From the NCBI RefSeq assembly GCF_020379485.1, contig NC_063436.1, forward strand, positions 26,162,423 through 26,226,422: DNA of 64,000 bases, read 5' to 3'. The stretch's first letter is position 1, and every line of letters begins with the position of its first letter. The notes under the pieces are model-generated. The model was not told the DNA's origin. It saw only the letters and a list, made by a program, of their open reading frames with translations, and ran no database searches. The DNA comes from Brassica napus (lineage: Eukaryota > Streptophyta > Magnoliopsida > Brassicales > Brassicaceae). Of this stretch, positions 12,449 to 23,806 are shown piece after piece. The position numbers were made by a program, and so were the translations under genes.

Positions 12449-15400
12449 ATGTGCGACCCCGCCGATGATGATACCGCCAGAAACGGCGTCACGCCTCCAG
12501 CGTCGTCAAGGAGGTCAAGGGAGATTCTGATGGACGTGGATGACTTGGATCTCGACGGTTCATGGCCTCTCGATCAGATCCCTTTCTTATCCTCAGCCAA
12601 TCGCATGATTTCGCCGATTTTCGTCTCCTCCTCCTCCGAGCAGCCTTGCTCGCCTCTCTGGGCGTTCTCCGACGGTGGAGTTAACGGTAACCACGGTGGA
12701 TACGACGGCGAGAAGATTAGCTCCGCCTCCGGTGTTTCTTCTTTCCGTCTCGCCGATTATCCTCTCTTTCTCCCTTGTTAGTCTCTCGCCCAACTCTCTA
12801 AGCTTCTTCTTCTCCGATGATATTTGAATTTTGTTATCGTAGTGGAATGATTTAGACTTGAATTTGAAGTTCTTGCTTACGGATTGAACAGAGCTTTTGA
12901 TTGATTGATTGATTTTGTGTTTGACTTTGGAGTTTCTATTTTTGGTAAATAAAGTTGCTAAAAATAGAATTGTACTTAAAAGTAGTAGGCTATGATGAAT
13001 CTTGCAGACGCTTCTTCTTCATCAGTAGCTGAAACCACAACAGAGAAGCATAGCAGTTTCCAGTTTCCTTCTCCGTTGATGAGCTTGGTCCCGTCAGAGA
13101 ACGCTGACAACTACTGCGTGATCAAAGAGAGGATGACTCAGGCGCTTCGGTACTTCAAAGAATCAACCGAACAGCACGTCTTGGCTCAGGTCTGGGCTCC
13201 TGTGAGAAAGAATGGTCGTGATTTGCTGACGACTTTGGGTCAACCTTTTGTTCTTAATCCTAACGGTAACGGGCTTAATCAATACAGGATGATCTCTCTC
13301 ACCTATATGTTTTCTGTGGATAGTGATTGTGACGTTGAGCTCGGGCTCCCCGGTCGGGTTTTCCGCCAGAAGTTGCCTGAGTGGACGCCAAATGTTCAGT
13401 ACTATTCCAGCAAAGAGTTCTCCCGGCTTGACCACGCCTTGCATTATAACGTGCGTGGTACACTGGCTTTGCCTGTGTTTAATCCCTCGGGTGAGTCATG
13501 CATTGGTGTTGTGGAACTTATCATGACCTCAGAGAAGATTCACTATGCACCCGAAGTGGATAAAGTTTGCAAAGCCCTTGAGGTTTCGTTATTTTTCCTC
13601 ACTTCTGCTCATAATTCAGCCTTGCTCTGTTTTTTTTTTTGTACAGAGCTTTATATTCCTTATTCCTCATTAATGTTAAAAAGATTTGTTCATTTTGGCA
13701 GGCGGTAAATCTGAAAAGCTCGGAAATACTTGATCACCAAACAACTCAGGTTAGATACAAGTATCATTTTTTGCTTTAATCAGTACCATTTAGGCAACAG
13801 GCACTGGGTTCTCAATGTTTTCAGTTTACTTTGAATTCACAGATATGCAATGAGAGTCGCCAGAACGCACTTGCAGAGATTCTGGAAGTGTTGACAGTCG
13901 TATGCGAGACCCATAACTTGCCTCTGGCTCAGACTTGGGTTCCATGCCAGCACGGGAGCGTTCTTGCCAATGGTGGCGGTCTAAAGAAAAACTGCACCAG
14001 TTTCGACGGTAGCTGTATGGGCCAAATCTGCATGTCCACTACCGACATGGCCTGCTATGTCGTGGATGCTCATGTCTGGGGATTCAGAGATGCCTGCCTT
14101 GAACACCATCTCCAGAAAGGACAGGGCGTTGCTGGACGAGCTTTTCTCAACGGTGGCTCGTGTTTCTGCAGAGACATCACCAAGTTCTGCAAAACGCAGT
14201 ATCCGCTGGTCCATTATGCGCTTATGTTCAAGTTAACCAGTTGTTTTGCAATTTCTCTCCAGAGCTCTTACACAGGCGACGACAGTTACATTCTTGAATT
14301 CTTTCTTCCCTCGACTATAACAGACGACCAAGAGCAAGATTCTCTACTGGGATCTCTGTTGGTGACAATGAAAGAACATTTTCAGAGTCTGAGGGTTGCA
14401 TCTGGGGTTGACTTCGGTGAAGATGACGACAAATTGTCTTTCGAGATCATCCAAGCATTACCGGACAAGAAGGTTCATTCAAAAATAGAATCCATTCGAG
14501 TTCCCTTTTCTGGTTTCAAGTCAAACGCGACAGAGAGGCTGTTGATGCCTCAGCCTGCGGCTCAGTCTTCTAATCCAGCAAACGAGAATGTCAACGTGGC
14601 CACTGCTAATGGTGTGGTTAAGGAGAAGAAGAAAACAGAAAAAAAGCGTGGGAAGGCTGAGAAAACAATCAGTCTGGATGTACTTCAGCAATATTTCACT
14701 GGAAGTCTCAAAGACGCTGCAAAGAGCCTAGGAGGTAGTTTATATTATATTGTACCATTTCATGTTTTGGTTACTTACTGGCTATAGAGATATTATAACT
14801 AATCTCGGTATTGTTCTTGTCTCAGTTTGTCCGACAACAATGAAGCGAATTTGCAGACAACACGGCATCTCGCGGTGGCCATCGAGGAAGATCAAGAAAG
14901 TGAATCGCTCAATCACAAAGCTGAAACGCGTCATAGAATCTGTTCAAGGTACTGATGGAGGCCTCGACCTGACTTCCATGGCCGTTAGTTCCATCCCTTG
15001 GACAAACGGCCAAACAGTACTAAACTCACCCAGCGGTTCCAAGCCGCCAGAGCTACCAAACACTAATCATTCACCTAACCACTGGTCAAGTGATCACAGT
15101 CCTCAAGAGCCAAATGGTTCGCCTGAGTTACCAAGCAATGGTCATAAGCGGTCACGAACGGGGGATGAGAGTGCTGGGACACCAACCTCTCACGGCTCAT
15201 GTGACGGTAACCAATTAGATGAAACAAAGGTCCCGAACCAAGATCCGCTATTCACGGTCGGTGCATCCCCAGGACTCTGTTTTCCTCCATATTCTCGAGA
15301 TCATGATGTATCCGCCGCATCATTTGCAATACCGAACAGACTTCTTGGTAACATAGACCATTCCAGAGGAATGCCCATCGAAGACGCTGGAAGTTCAAAG

Positions 15401-15853
15401 GATCTGAGGAACCTCTGCTCCTCTACACCATTCGACGATAAGTTTCCGGAATCAAACTGGATGAACAATGATAACAACAGCAACAACAACATGTACGCTC
15501 CGGCAAAGGAAGAGGCTGTTGCAAATACTACACGCGAACCATCAGGCTCAGAAATGAGAACGGTGACCATCAAAGCAAGCTACAAAGAAGACATAATACG
15601 GTTCAAGATATCATCTGGTTCGGGTATAATGGAACTGAAAGATGAAGTGGCGAAGAGGCTGAAACTTGACGCAGGTACGTTTGATATCAAGTATCTGGAC
15701 GATGATAATGAATGGGTTTTGATAGCTTGTGATGTTGATCTTCAAGAATGTCTAGACATCCCTAGATCATCCCGTACTAATATCGTAAGGCTCCTGGTCC
15801 ATGATGTAACAACGAACCTGGGGAGCTCTTGTGAGAGCACCGGAGAATTGTAA
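12449..15853 (+). CDS. NLP7: NIN-like protein 7, nitrate-responsive transcription factor
   Basis: Exons are 12449-12776, 13008-13582, 13702-13749, 13843-14734 and 14826-15853. All junctions are GT-AG and phase-consistent, giving 956 residues against about 959 in Arabidopsis NLP7, which this closely matches from MCDP to the final STGEL. It is a nuclear regulator that binds nitrate-responsive cis-elements and drives primary nitrate-response genes. The N-terminal GAF-like nitrate-sensing region is followed by the RWP-RK DNA-binding domain at about residues 590-650 (RWPSRK at 631-636) and a C-terminal PB1 domain from about residue 858 with the acidic run YLDDDNEW. Ser206 (codon 13295-13297, context RMIS) aligns with the known CPK phosphosite Ser205. 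The first intron opens with an in-frame stop, so an unspliced message would end after 110 codons. The reading frame is intact. Confidence 0.96.
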
Positions 15854-16102
15854 CTCCTTTGTAAATAGTTCTTTTTTTGGAATATTTTTATTGTTTAGGG
15901 TTGTTTGTTTTATTCTGTAATATTGTTCTTGGGTTGAGGAACAAGCAAGAATGTTATTGGGGGGGACAAAAGTGTAAGAAAAACATTTGTTTGTAACTTG
16001 TAATTGTAAGTGGGAGAGTGAGGTTAGAAGTAAATTGTAGTTGTAAACTAACTCCAAGCATGTTTTTGTATTTTAGTTTTGAAATTGTAAACATGAATCA
16101 CA
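15854..16102 (+). other. NLP7 3' untranslated and flanking region
   Basis: T- and G-rich sequence follows the stop codon with no further open frame. It ends at the 5' terminus of a Helitron. Confidence 0.5.
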
Positions 16103-17138
16103 TCTATACTATTAAAGGAGAATACTTCTTATGAATATGCCCCTGAATTTTCTTATTAATTACAAAACATTCAATTCTTTTTTTCAAAAATGAAAAGCCC
16201 AACTAATACATACTTACATTTTCGTGTTTTTTAAGCCCATTAAATTGACATTCAATTCATTTTTCAATTGTAAGCAAATTACCCATTTCATCTTCTTTAT
16301 CTGTGAACCTGCAGAATAAAACAATTATTATGCCAAGAGGAAAGGAAATCAAATCGAAATTTATGGTTTGCTTATAATTAATATCCGATTCATGAGAAAC
16401 ATTCACCAATCAACAGTTTCAATCTTCACCAACGCCCTATCCATCAAGATCGATAGATCTACCCACTGATTCTCTCATCGATTCTCTATTTCAGTTCTAG
16501 CGTGTCGTCGATTCCTCAAAGAAAAATTGGATCGAGAAATATTTTTTTTCTACTTTCCCTTTTCTGTTTTTTTTTTAACCAAACGGCCACAAAAACATAG
16601 ATTTTGACATAACAGATTTGTTGCTCTCTTTGGGCAATTCTAGCCCATTTTATCTGACAAAAAACAAATCCTAAACAAACCAAAGCCCAACAGTGTTTTC
16701 TTTTAAAACCAACTATGTATAAGCCAATTTAAATACATAATAATTATTAAATATTTCTGTTATTATAATTTAAAAATTATGCATGAATTAAAAATATGTA
16801 GAATGAAAAATGAAATGTCTATTACATTTTTCATATAATATTTATTTAATAATTTAAAATTATAAATAAATAACCTTACCAAATATATCATTACAATATG
16901 ATTAAATTTATTGAGTAGATGTTTACCATTTTAAAATATTTTAACTAATTAATTAGTTCACAAACAAACATTTTTATTTTTAATAATAAAAATAAAATAA
17001 AGAAGACAATGTTATAAAAATTGACCATAAACAAATAAAAAATCTATTAAAATATAGATTAGATAAATATTTATTAATTTAAATGAAATTTTACAAAAGT
17101 AACGATCCCGCGCTTTGAAAGCGCGGGTCAAAATCTAG
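16103..17138 (+). mobile_element. non-autonomous Helitron downstream of NLP7
   Basis: A 1036-bp element beginning TCTATACTATTAAAGGAG and ending in CTAG at 17135-17138, inserted between A and T as Helitrons require. A perfect GC-rich hairpin (17107-17127, stem cccgcgcttt) sits 8-11 bp before the end, the standard Helitron 3' signal. It has no RepHel coding sequence. It lies 250 bp past the NLP7 stop and could overlap or supply NLP7 3'-end signals. Confidence 0.88.
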
Positions 17139-17343
17139 TAATAACTTAAAATGAGAAAAATTCGATTTTTTGCATGTGTTAAGGTTTTTGAGATGCAAAA
17201 TCCAGTTAATAGGTTGTTGAGATGCAAAATCGAGAGCATAATGGTGTATGTATGTATATAAGTATATAACTTAGTTATCAAGAGCATAATAGTCAAGCTT
17301 CAAGATCTTTAATGTAAATCAAAACTAGAACCAATGCAACTTA

Positions 17344-17591
17344 GAGCATCAGCATTAGTGAACCCTTTGGAAGGGGTTCACAAAGCATTTTTTTATTATT
17401 ATTTTTTTTCTGTTTGATTTTTGTTTTTAAAAAAAAAAAAAAAAAAAATTTATAACCGGACCAACCGCGGGCCGCCACGTGTTGTGGGACCCGCGCTACA
17501 GTGATGATCCAGGTTCAGTGCAGTGTATTTTAATATTTTTTTTTTCGAAAACTGTGTGAACTCCCCATGGAGTTCACTAATGCAGATGCTC
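17344..17591. mobile_element. Tourist-like MITE (PIF/Harbinger type), copy 2
   Basis: A 248-bp element flanked by TTA (17341-17343 and 17592-17594). The terminal inverted repeats are nearly perfect over 20 bp: gagcatcagcattagtgaac on the left against gagcatctgcattagtgaac read from the right. Interior phrases such as gtgggacccgcgc match the element at 3721-3989 in reverse orientation. Confidence 0.88.
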
Positions 17592-17694
17592 TTAGATCCT
17601 TGTTTGAGGCTCATTGAAAATTTCCGTCCAATTGCATATTGGCTTAGTACTACTACTACATTGTTGAAATGATAAATCCACTAAATGAAAAAAT

Positions 17695-17700
17695 AAAAAA
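17695..17700 (-). terminator. RNA polymerase III terminator of tRNA-Gly
   Basis: Six A on the + strand read as a T-run on the minus strand, four bases beyond the 3' end of the tRNA. Confidence 0.75.
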
Positions 17701-17703
17701 GAG

Positions 17704-17774
17704 TGCGCATCCAGGGAATCGAACCCTGGTCAGTACCGTGGGAGGGTACTATGATACCACTACACCAGATGCGC
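17704..17774 (-). tRNA. tRNA-Gly, anticodon CCC
   Basis: The reverse complement folds as a complete 71-nt tRNA. The acceptor stem is GCGCATC paired with GATGCGC, followed by discriminator A. The anticodon stem GTACC/GGTAC encloses the loop CTCCCAC, giving anticodon CCC. The T arm is CCAGG-GTTCGATTC-CCTGG with a good B box. There is no intron and a T6 terminator follows. It decodes the glycine codon GGG. Confidence 0.95.
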
Positions 17775-17942
17775 TTGTGGTTATTACACCAATATAAAAC
17801 AATACTATTTATAACATTAATATCAAAAATCTATACCCCGTCAAATGCGGGGGGTGATACCTTTGCCATTTGAGATCGCCAAAATCAAATCTCAATCAAA
17901 ATCGACGACTTCCCTCGCCCCCCCCCCGATCTTGGTCTTCCG

Positions 17943-17951
17943 AAACCCTAA
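17943..17951 (+). promoter_or_regulatory. telo-box in the leader of the small gene
   Basis: AAACCCTAA lies 22 bp before the ATG at 17973. Telo-boxes are common near transcription starts of plant housekeeping and translation-related genes. A run of nine to ten C lies just upstream (near 17919-17928). Confidence 0.45.
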
Positions 17952-17972
17952 TCGGATCGGATCGGTAAGGCA

Positions 17973-18230
17973 ATGGACAAAACCACGAGCGTAATCAGCA
18001 GCGCCTCGATCAACTCCACCGTAACCTCAACGACTTCCATGGAGAAGATCAACCAGGCCGCGAGCTGCGTCAGCGCCTCCTTCATCTCCGCTTTCTTCGC
18101 CTCCCTCGAGCGCTGCGCCTGCGTCAACCTCTCCACCTCCCATGACGACGACGACGACGACGACAACGAGGAGTCCTACCACCGTCCCCTTGCTCTCTCC
18201 GCCGCGCCTCATTCTCACGACACCCTTTAA
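17973..18230 (+). CDS. small conserved plant protein of unknown function
   Basis: A single-exon 85-residue frame. It is Ser/Thr-rich at the N terminus. A predicted helix at about residues 24-49 ([20 protein letters not shown]) is alanine-rich and contains cysteines. A run of seven aspartates near residues 58-64 is encoded by a gac microsatellite, and the tail is short and polar. There is no signal peptide. Codon use is GC-rich compared with the surroundings, which supports real coding. Its place between NLP7 and TRE1 fits a small unknown gene I recall at this spot in Arabidopsis (about At4g24026). A start at ATG 17973 is supported by the leader-like pyrimidine and telo-box context upstream. 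Function cannot be inferred. Confidence 0.72.
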   Translation: MDKTTSVISSASINSTVTSTTSMEKINQAASCVSASFISAFFASLERCACVNLSTSHDDDDDDDNEESYHRPLALSAAPHSHDTL

Positions 18231-19817
18231 CCTCCCTTTTCATCTCTCTGGGTAATTGAAGATCCTCTCGTGTTTTCTGTGTGTGTGTGTGTGTCTCGCA
18301 GCTCCCTGGGTTGAATTCTCGTAATGTGCTTATGGAAAGTTCAGACCTTTTGGATTGTAAATGTCAGACGTTGATTCTCTCTTCTTTCTTTTGTTTTGAT
18401 TCTCATATGCTTTCTCTATCTCTGTGTACCTTATGATGATCTTACTTGGGTTTTGAATGATTACTTATGTTTGATGTTTTCGAATTAAACAAATGCTCTA
18501 AAGATCCTTCCTTTGAAGTTTTTTTATGTGATCTTTCAAGTTTTAGTGCCGGGACATGTTAGTGTTTCACTTAGATTATGTTATTTAAGAACTCTGTTAT
18601 AGATAATGCCTCTCTGCTTAGCACTAGTAATGGCACATTTTGGTGTGGGATTAAGGCGTCAGTAGTGTCAATGTCGTGTTTATTTTCAATTACCAAACAT
18701 TCAAACTTTGTCTGCTTAGCTTGATTCCAAGGAGTCTTCCGTATAGAGAAAATATTGTTCAAACGTCTTTGTCATGTTAAGAATAATGTATTATAGGACC
18801 ATATGATGATGATAAGTCACTCTCAAACCTTTTTCCCTTGACTCTCACTTGGTGATAGATTGTTTTGTTCTTCAGTTTTCTTGAATATAGATTCTAGAAG
18901 GTGCATCTCTTATTGCTGAAGAAGCAAATATGCTATCTCAACATTTGCTTCTTCAGCAATAGGAGAAGCACTTTGTAAATTATGTACATTTCTAGTTTAG
19001 ATTTTTGTACATAGAGAATATCTTGCAAGTCCCTCAAATGGTGTAACTACTCTGGCTTTATATGCCAATCTAATGAGAATGATTCCAGCAGGGAAGTTGT
19101 TAGGGTCACGATATTTTTTTCTTTTTTCTCCTATCACATCTTGCGTTTATGTTTTGGGTGTGTTTCATTTCGTTTTAGGGTTTAGGGAATCAAAGATATA
19201 AAAATAATCACTTAAAATGCATTTTGTATTGAAAATGTTGTTACAATGTTACATCATTCATTTATCAAATCGGAAAAGTTTAGTCTGTGGACGGTTTGGC
19301 ATGCTTCATCTAATTAAGAAACAAAGTAGCCCCTCCTATGATGTGTTAAGCTTTAACTATAAGCTAGATCTTTTCAAAATAAGACCACAGTGGTTACTTC
19401 TCAATACAGTGAGATTTGAACCTTTGATATTATATGGAAGTCACTTTCTAGTTTAAGAATTTATTTATTTTTTTTGAAATATGTATGTGTTGTTATTGAC
19501 CTCTTTGGAAACTGGTGCTTTAATTAAGATCATAGTGATCCATCTGAGTCAACAAAATCTAATCGTTCTCATCCTAAAACAAACAATTGATTTGATAGTG
19601 ATCCATCTGAGTCAGCCATAGGTTTTGGTGACTCCTCTGGAAACCCTATTCAAATTCAAAAATTTAGCAATGTATTTACACAAACATAAGTGTAGTTAAA
19701 TCTCCAAACTCTTCTTATCCTTCTCATCTCCTTACAAATCCTCCCTCTCTATTCCTCTCCTTGCTTCCTTCATAAACCCAAAACGTTTCATTCCTCGGTT
19801 TGTCTTTTCCTACATCC
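18231..19817 (+). other. intergenic region and TRE1 upstream region
   Basis: It begins with the 3' region of the small gene, including a (GT)n run near 18279-18294. It contains the long hairpin at 18894-18978 described separately. The last 150 bp before TRE1 are pyrimidine-rich, like a plant 5' leader. I see no other gene; the small frame at 19217-19456 has no family features. Confidence 0.5.
18894..18978 (+). ncRNA. candidate microRNA-like hairpin
   Basis: A perfect 19-bp stem pairs 18911-18929 with 18943-18961 around a 13-nt loop. It extends outward for about 17 further positions with only two or three mismatches and a few GU pairs, giving a foldback of about 36 bp. The shape and length suit a plant miRNA precursor on either strand. 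The arms are not AT-only and no matching MITE ends flank it. No known miRNA was recognised and there is no expression evidence. Confidence 0.4.
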
Positions 19818-22420
19818 ATGGCAATCTCAGACACAGGTCCCCTGGTCCAGACCACCCCGCTCGTCACTTTCCTCCAGCGCGTGCAACTCGAAGCACACCG
19901 GTCCTATCCAAATGAAAAAACCCCTGACCCCAAATTCTACATTGACCTATCTCTCAAGCTTCCTCACCATCTCTCCACCGTCGAGGCCGCCTTCAACGAC
20001 CTCACGAGCGGATCACGTGACCTACCAGTGCCAGTGAAGAAGCTTGAAAAGTTCGTCCATGAATACTTCGACGATGCGAAGGATCTGGTGCCTCATGAAC
20101 CAGAGGATTTCGTCACAGATCCCTTTGAGTTCCTCCTCAACGTGGAGAACGATCAAGTCAGAGAATGGGCACGTGAGGTGCACAGCCTTTGGAAAACACT
20201 ATGCTACAGAGTCTCTGACTCCGTGAGAGAGTCTCCTGACCGGCACACGCTTCTACCGTTGCCGGAACCGGTTATCATTCCTGGTTCGAGATTCAAAGAA
20301 GTCTATTACTGGGATTCTTACTGGGTTATCAAGTCAGTGTTCATCAACTTATTCAAATCACAGATCAGATTATAGTTCTTTATTGTTTCTTCCACTCTTT
20401 TTTTATATTACGTGTTGACTACGGAACACGAGGTCACGTGTCTTGTCATGTTATATGTGCTTTTGCACGTGCAGAGGACTTATGACGAGTAAAATGTTCA
20501 CTACGGCCAAAGGTATAGTGACGAATCTGATGTCACTTGTGGAGACTTATGGTTACGCGTTGAACGGAGCTAGAGCTTATTACACCAACCGAAGGTAACC
20601 AAAACTGATCATTTTCTAACAGTAATATAATTGTTGTTGCTATGTTAACAGAATATAATAAATGTTACTTTGATAATGTTACAAGCCAACCACCTTTACT
20701 GAGCTCAATGGTCTATGAGATATATAACGTAACCAAAGATGAAGAACTTGTGAGGAAAGCTATCCCCGTTCTTCTCAAAGAGTACGAGTTCTGGAACTCA
20801 GGTTAGTTTTTTCAGTAGAGTTATATAATGATTTGGTGTGTTGTTCGGTGTAATGTTGGTAATATTATATCTTTTAATTTTGTAGGAAAACATAAGGTGG
20901 TTATTCGGGATGCTAGTGGCAATGATCACATGTTAAGCCGCTATTACGCCATGTGGAACATGCCTAGACCTGAATCCTATGTTTTTGTATGTTTCTTGTC
21001 TCGTTGCCGCAAGTAATCTGTTTTTTTTTTACTGTAAAAATTTGTTTACTCTATCTCTATGTGTACCACAGGATCAAGAATCTGCTTCAGCGTTTTCGAG
21101 TACGTTACAGAAACAACGGTTCCTTCGAGACATAGCCACGGCTGCTGAAACAGGATGTGATTTCAGCACACGATGGATGAGGTTACATTAATTATCAAAA
21201 AATGCGACTAAATAAGTTTATCTTACTGTCACGCTTAATCAATCTCAAATAATATATGCAGGGATCCTCCTAATTTCGCAACGATGGCTACAACATCAGT
21301 TGTTCCTGTTGATCTAAATGTTTTTCTTCTCAAGGTTTCTCTATTCTATTAATTATGGTTTAAAGATTTGTAGAGGCATATGCTTGAGTCTAGAAATGAT
21401 TATGTTTTGTGTCGTAGATGGAACTCGATATAGCGTTCATGATGGGGATTTGTGGGGATAAAAACGGCTCAGAGCGTTTTGTGAAAGCGTCAGAAGCGAG
21501 AAAGAAAGCGTTTGAAGCTGTGTTTTGGAACGAAAAGGCAGGACAGTGGTTAGACTACTGGCTTTCCTCCGATGGTGATGTAAGTTACATAATATCTTTA
21601 GTTACAATGTTTGATTTGTGATGTTATTAAAACATTGCGAGTGTGTTTGTTGTCTTTAGGAGCCTGAGACATGGAAAGCTGAGAACCAGAACACCAATGT
21701 TTTTGCATCTAACTTTGCTCCAATCTGGATCAGTTCCTTTAATTCAGGTAATGCTATGTCTACATGACTACATGTATCTATTATACATATGTTTGTATAT
21801 AAACGTTTTATCTTTGTAACAATGTAGATGAAAATCTTGTCAAGAAAGTTGTGAAGGCTCTCAAAAACTCAGGGCTCATAGCTCCTGCTGGGATCTTAAC
21901 GTCTTTGAAAAACTCAGGACAACAGTGGTAAATGAAACTTGGGTCTCAAGTATCCACTTTGAATCTTTTAAGTTACTTGAATGTTGACGTTTTGTTGCCA
22001 TGTATGACAGGGATTATCCGAATGGATGGGCCCCGCAACAAGAGATAATTGTTACAGGGCTTGCGAGAACGGGTGTAAAGGAAGCTAAAGAGATAGCAGA
22101 GGAGATTGCAAGGAGATGGATCAGAAGCAGCTATAGTGTTTACAAGACGAGCGGTAGTATTCATGAGAAGCTCAATGTTGCAGAGTTTGGTGAGTATGGT
22201 GGTGGAGGTGAATATAAACCACAGGTAGGTAACACATTTTTTTGTTTGAACTCTCTTCTTCAATTTTTTTTTAAGTTTGGATTGTGAGAGATATTTGTGG
22301 GGATGATTTTTTGAACTCTGTTGACAATCTTTGCAGACGGGCTTTGGGTGGTCAAACGGAGTTATATTAGCATTCTTGGAGGAGTTTGGATGGCACTCTG
22401 ACCTTTTTATTAAACATTAA
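19818..22420 (+). CDS. TRE1: trehalase (glycoside hydrolase family 37)
   Basis: Eleven exons: 19818-20332, 20475-20594, 20686-20801, 20886-20986, 21072-21181, 21262-21334, 21418-21579, 21660-21747, 21828-21927, 22011-22224 and 22337-22420. All junctions are GT-AG and in phase, giving 560 residues. The enzyme hydrolyses alpha,alpha-trehalose to two glucose and controls trehalose levels. Both family signatures are present: PGSRFKEVYYWDSY at the end of exon 1, and QQWDYPNGWAPQQ across exons 9-10, followed by a glycine-rich GEYGGGGEY. It matches Arabidopsis TRE1 throughout. That protein, as I recall it, is about 626 residues with an N-terminal hydrophobic anchor. Here an in-frame TAA at 19773-19775 lies just before the first ATG, so this model lacks the anchor. 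Location may differ, or a longer upstream exon was missed. Confidence 0.94.
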
Positions 22421-22899
22421 TTAAAGATCTAACCCATTTTATTTAATCAAAAACTTTATAATAGTGGTAATTTTTCTTTGTTGTGGATCTTGGGGTTCTG
22501 TCAGAATGTTTTGGAGTTCCAGATGTTTTATGATGACAAGTGAGGTTTAACAGATCTATTAACGTTTATTGCATACGTTTTAGTCTATTCAGTCTATTAC
22601 AACCACTCATGACAATAATATATAGATAGGTATATACTCTAGAATAGATGAATGGTATGAATTAGCCAAAATTGTATGTTTAATAAGCATCTATTACATG
22701 GAAAAACGGGTGAATTCAGTTGGTTAACTCGTTGGGATAGATAATCTATCAAAATTAATTTAAACCACTCGTAATATCTTCTCTGCCTAAACCACTTGAA
22801 TAGATTCTTTGAAAGATGGACAATCTAACTTCTGTTTTGGTATCCTTGAAAAGTAAGTAAATAAATCAAATTTATTTTCTTCGACGTCATAATTTGATA
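22421..22899. other. TRE1 3' flank
   Basis: AT-rich sequence with no gene signal between the TRE1 stop codon and the next Helitron terminus. Confidence 0.5.
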
Positions 22900-23103
22900 T
22901 CCCCTATACATTAAAAGAGAAGTAACTTTAATGATTTCTGCTGAGGTGGCACTCATATAGAGCTTCTCAGGAAAAACGTTATAATTCTATTGGCCGGTTT
23001 TTTTGAATTTTTCTTTTTCATTTATTTTAATCAATCACTTATGTAGACAAGCCCAAAACTATTGTCAATTTCGTTAAGCCCATATATAGCTAGGGGATAA
23101 TAA

Positions 23104-23806
23104 TTATTGATTTAGTTTAGCCTTGGGTACCCGTTCGGGTTCGGATCGGGTATTTCGGATTTTCGGGTATTTCGGTATAGAGGTGTAAAACCCGTTCGGG
23201 TATTTCTGTACTTCGGGACGGGTTCTGGTATTTTTAGTTCGGATTCGGTTATTTCGGATCTGGTTCGGATATTTAGATTTAAAAAAAAAATTAAAATTTT
23301 CATTTCTCAAGTTTCTTATATTTAAAAATATAACTTTCATTTAACTAATTTTTTATTTTTAATAGATTGAATAGTTAATAGATTTGGACATAACATTTTA
23401 AAACTAAAAAGGCATTAATTTAGTTATTTTTTTTAAATTTCGGATGTAACTTTTTGTTAATTTTTTAAATAAAAAACTTGACATGCATTTTAAGTGAGTA
23501 GCAAATCATTTTTTTCGTAATTGTATGTATATCATATGAACTTAAAGTATGTGTAGTATCAATATAAATATTTTATATAAAATGAGAGATGTAAACTAAA
23601 AATATAAGGTTAATTATACATATGTTCGGTTATCTTCGGATATCCATTCGGGTTCGGGTATTATCCGTTCGGGTTCGGGTATCCAATCTCTCCTTATTCA
23701 ATACCCGTTCGGGTATTTTGCTACTTCGGTTCGGATTTCAGTTCGGGTTTTTCGGATCGGGTTCGGGTGCCACTTCGGATATCGGGTAAAGTGTCCACCC
23801 CTACTA
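23104..23806. repeat. cgggtt/cggatt-rich repeat element, possibly hAT-like
   Basis: Both edges are rich in short repeats of the form ttcgggtatt. The right edge ends gtgtccacccctac, which resembles the TAGGGGTGGACAC hAT terminus. I could not find a matching left terminus or an 8-bp duplication, so the left end may be truncated. Confidence 0.45.

Noticed and set aside
12593..12793. Minus-strand open frame opposite NLP7 exon 1
   Set aside because: It is an antisense shadow of a GC-rich exon, with no family features.
17948..18218. Two minus-strand frames opposite the 85-residue gene, rich in Ser/Val
   Set aside because: They are shadows produced by the gac repeat and GC-rich codons of the + strand frame.
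23093..23800. Full hAT element with 8-bp duplication around the cgggtt repeats
   Set aside because: The right end fits, but I found no matching left end or duplication, so it is listed only as a repeat tract.
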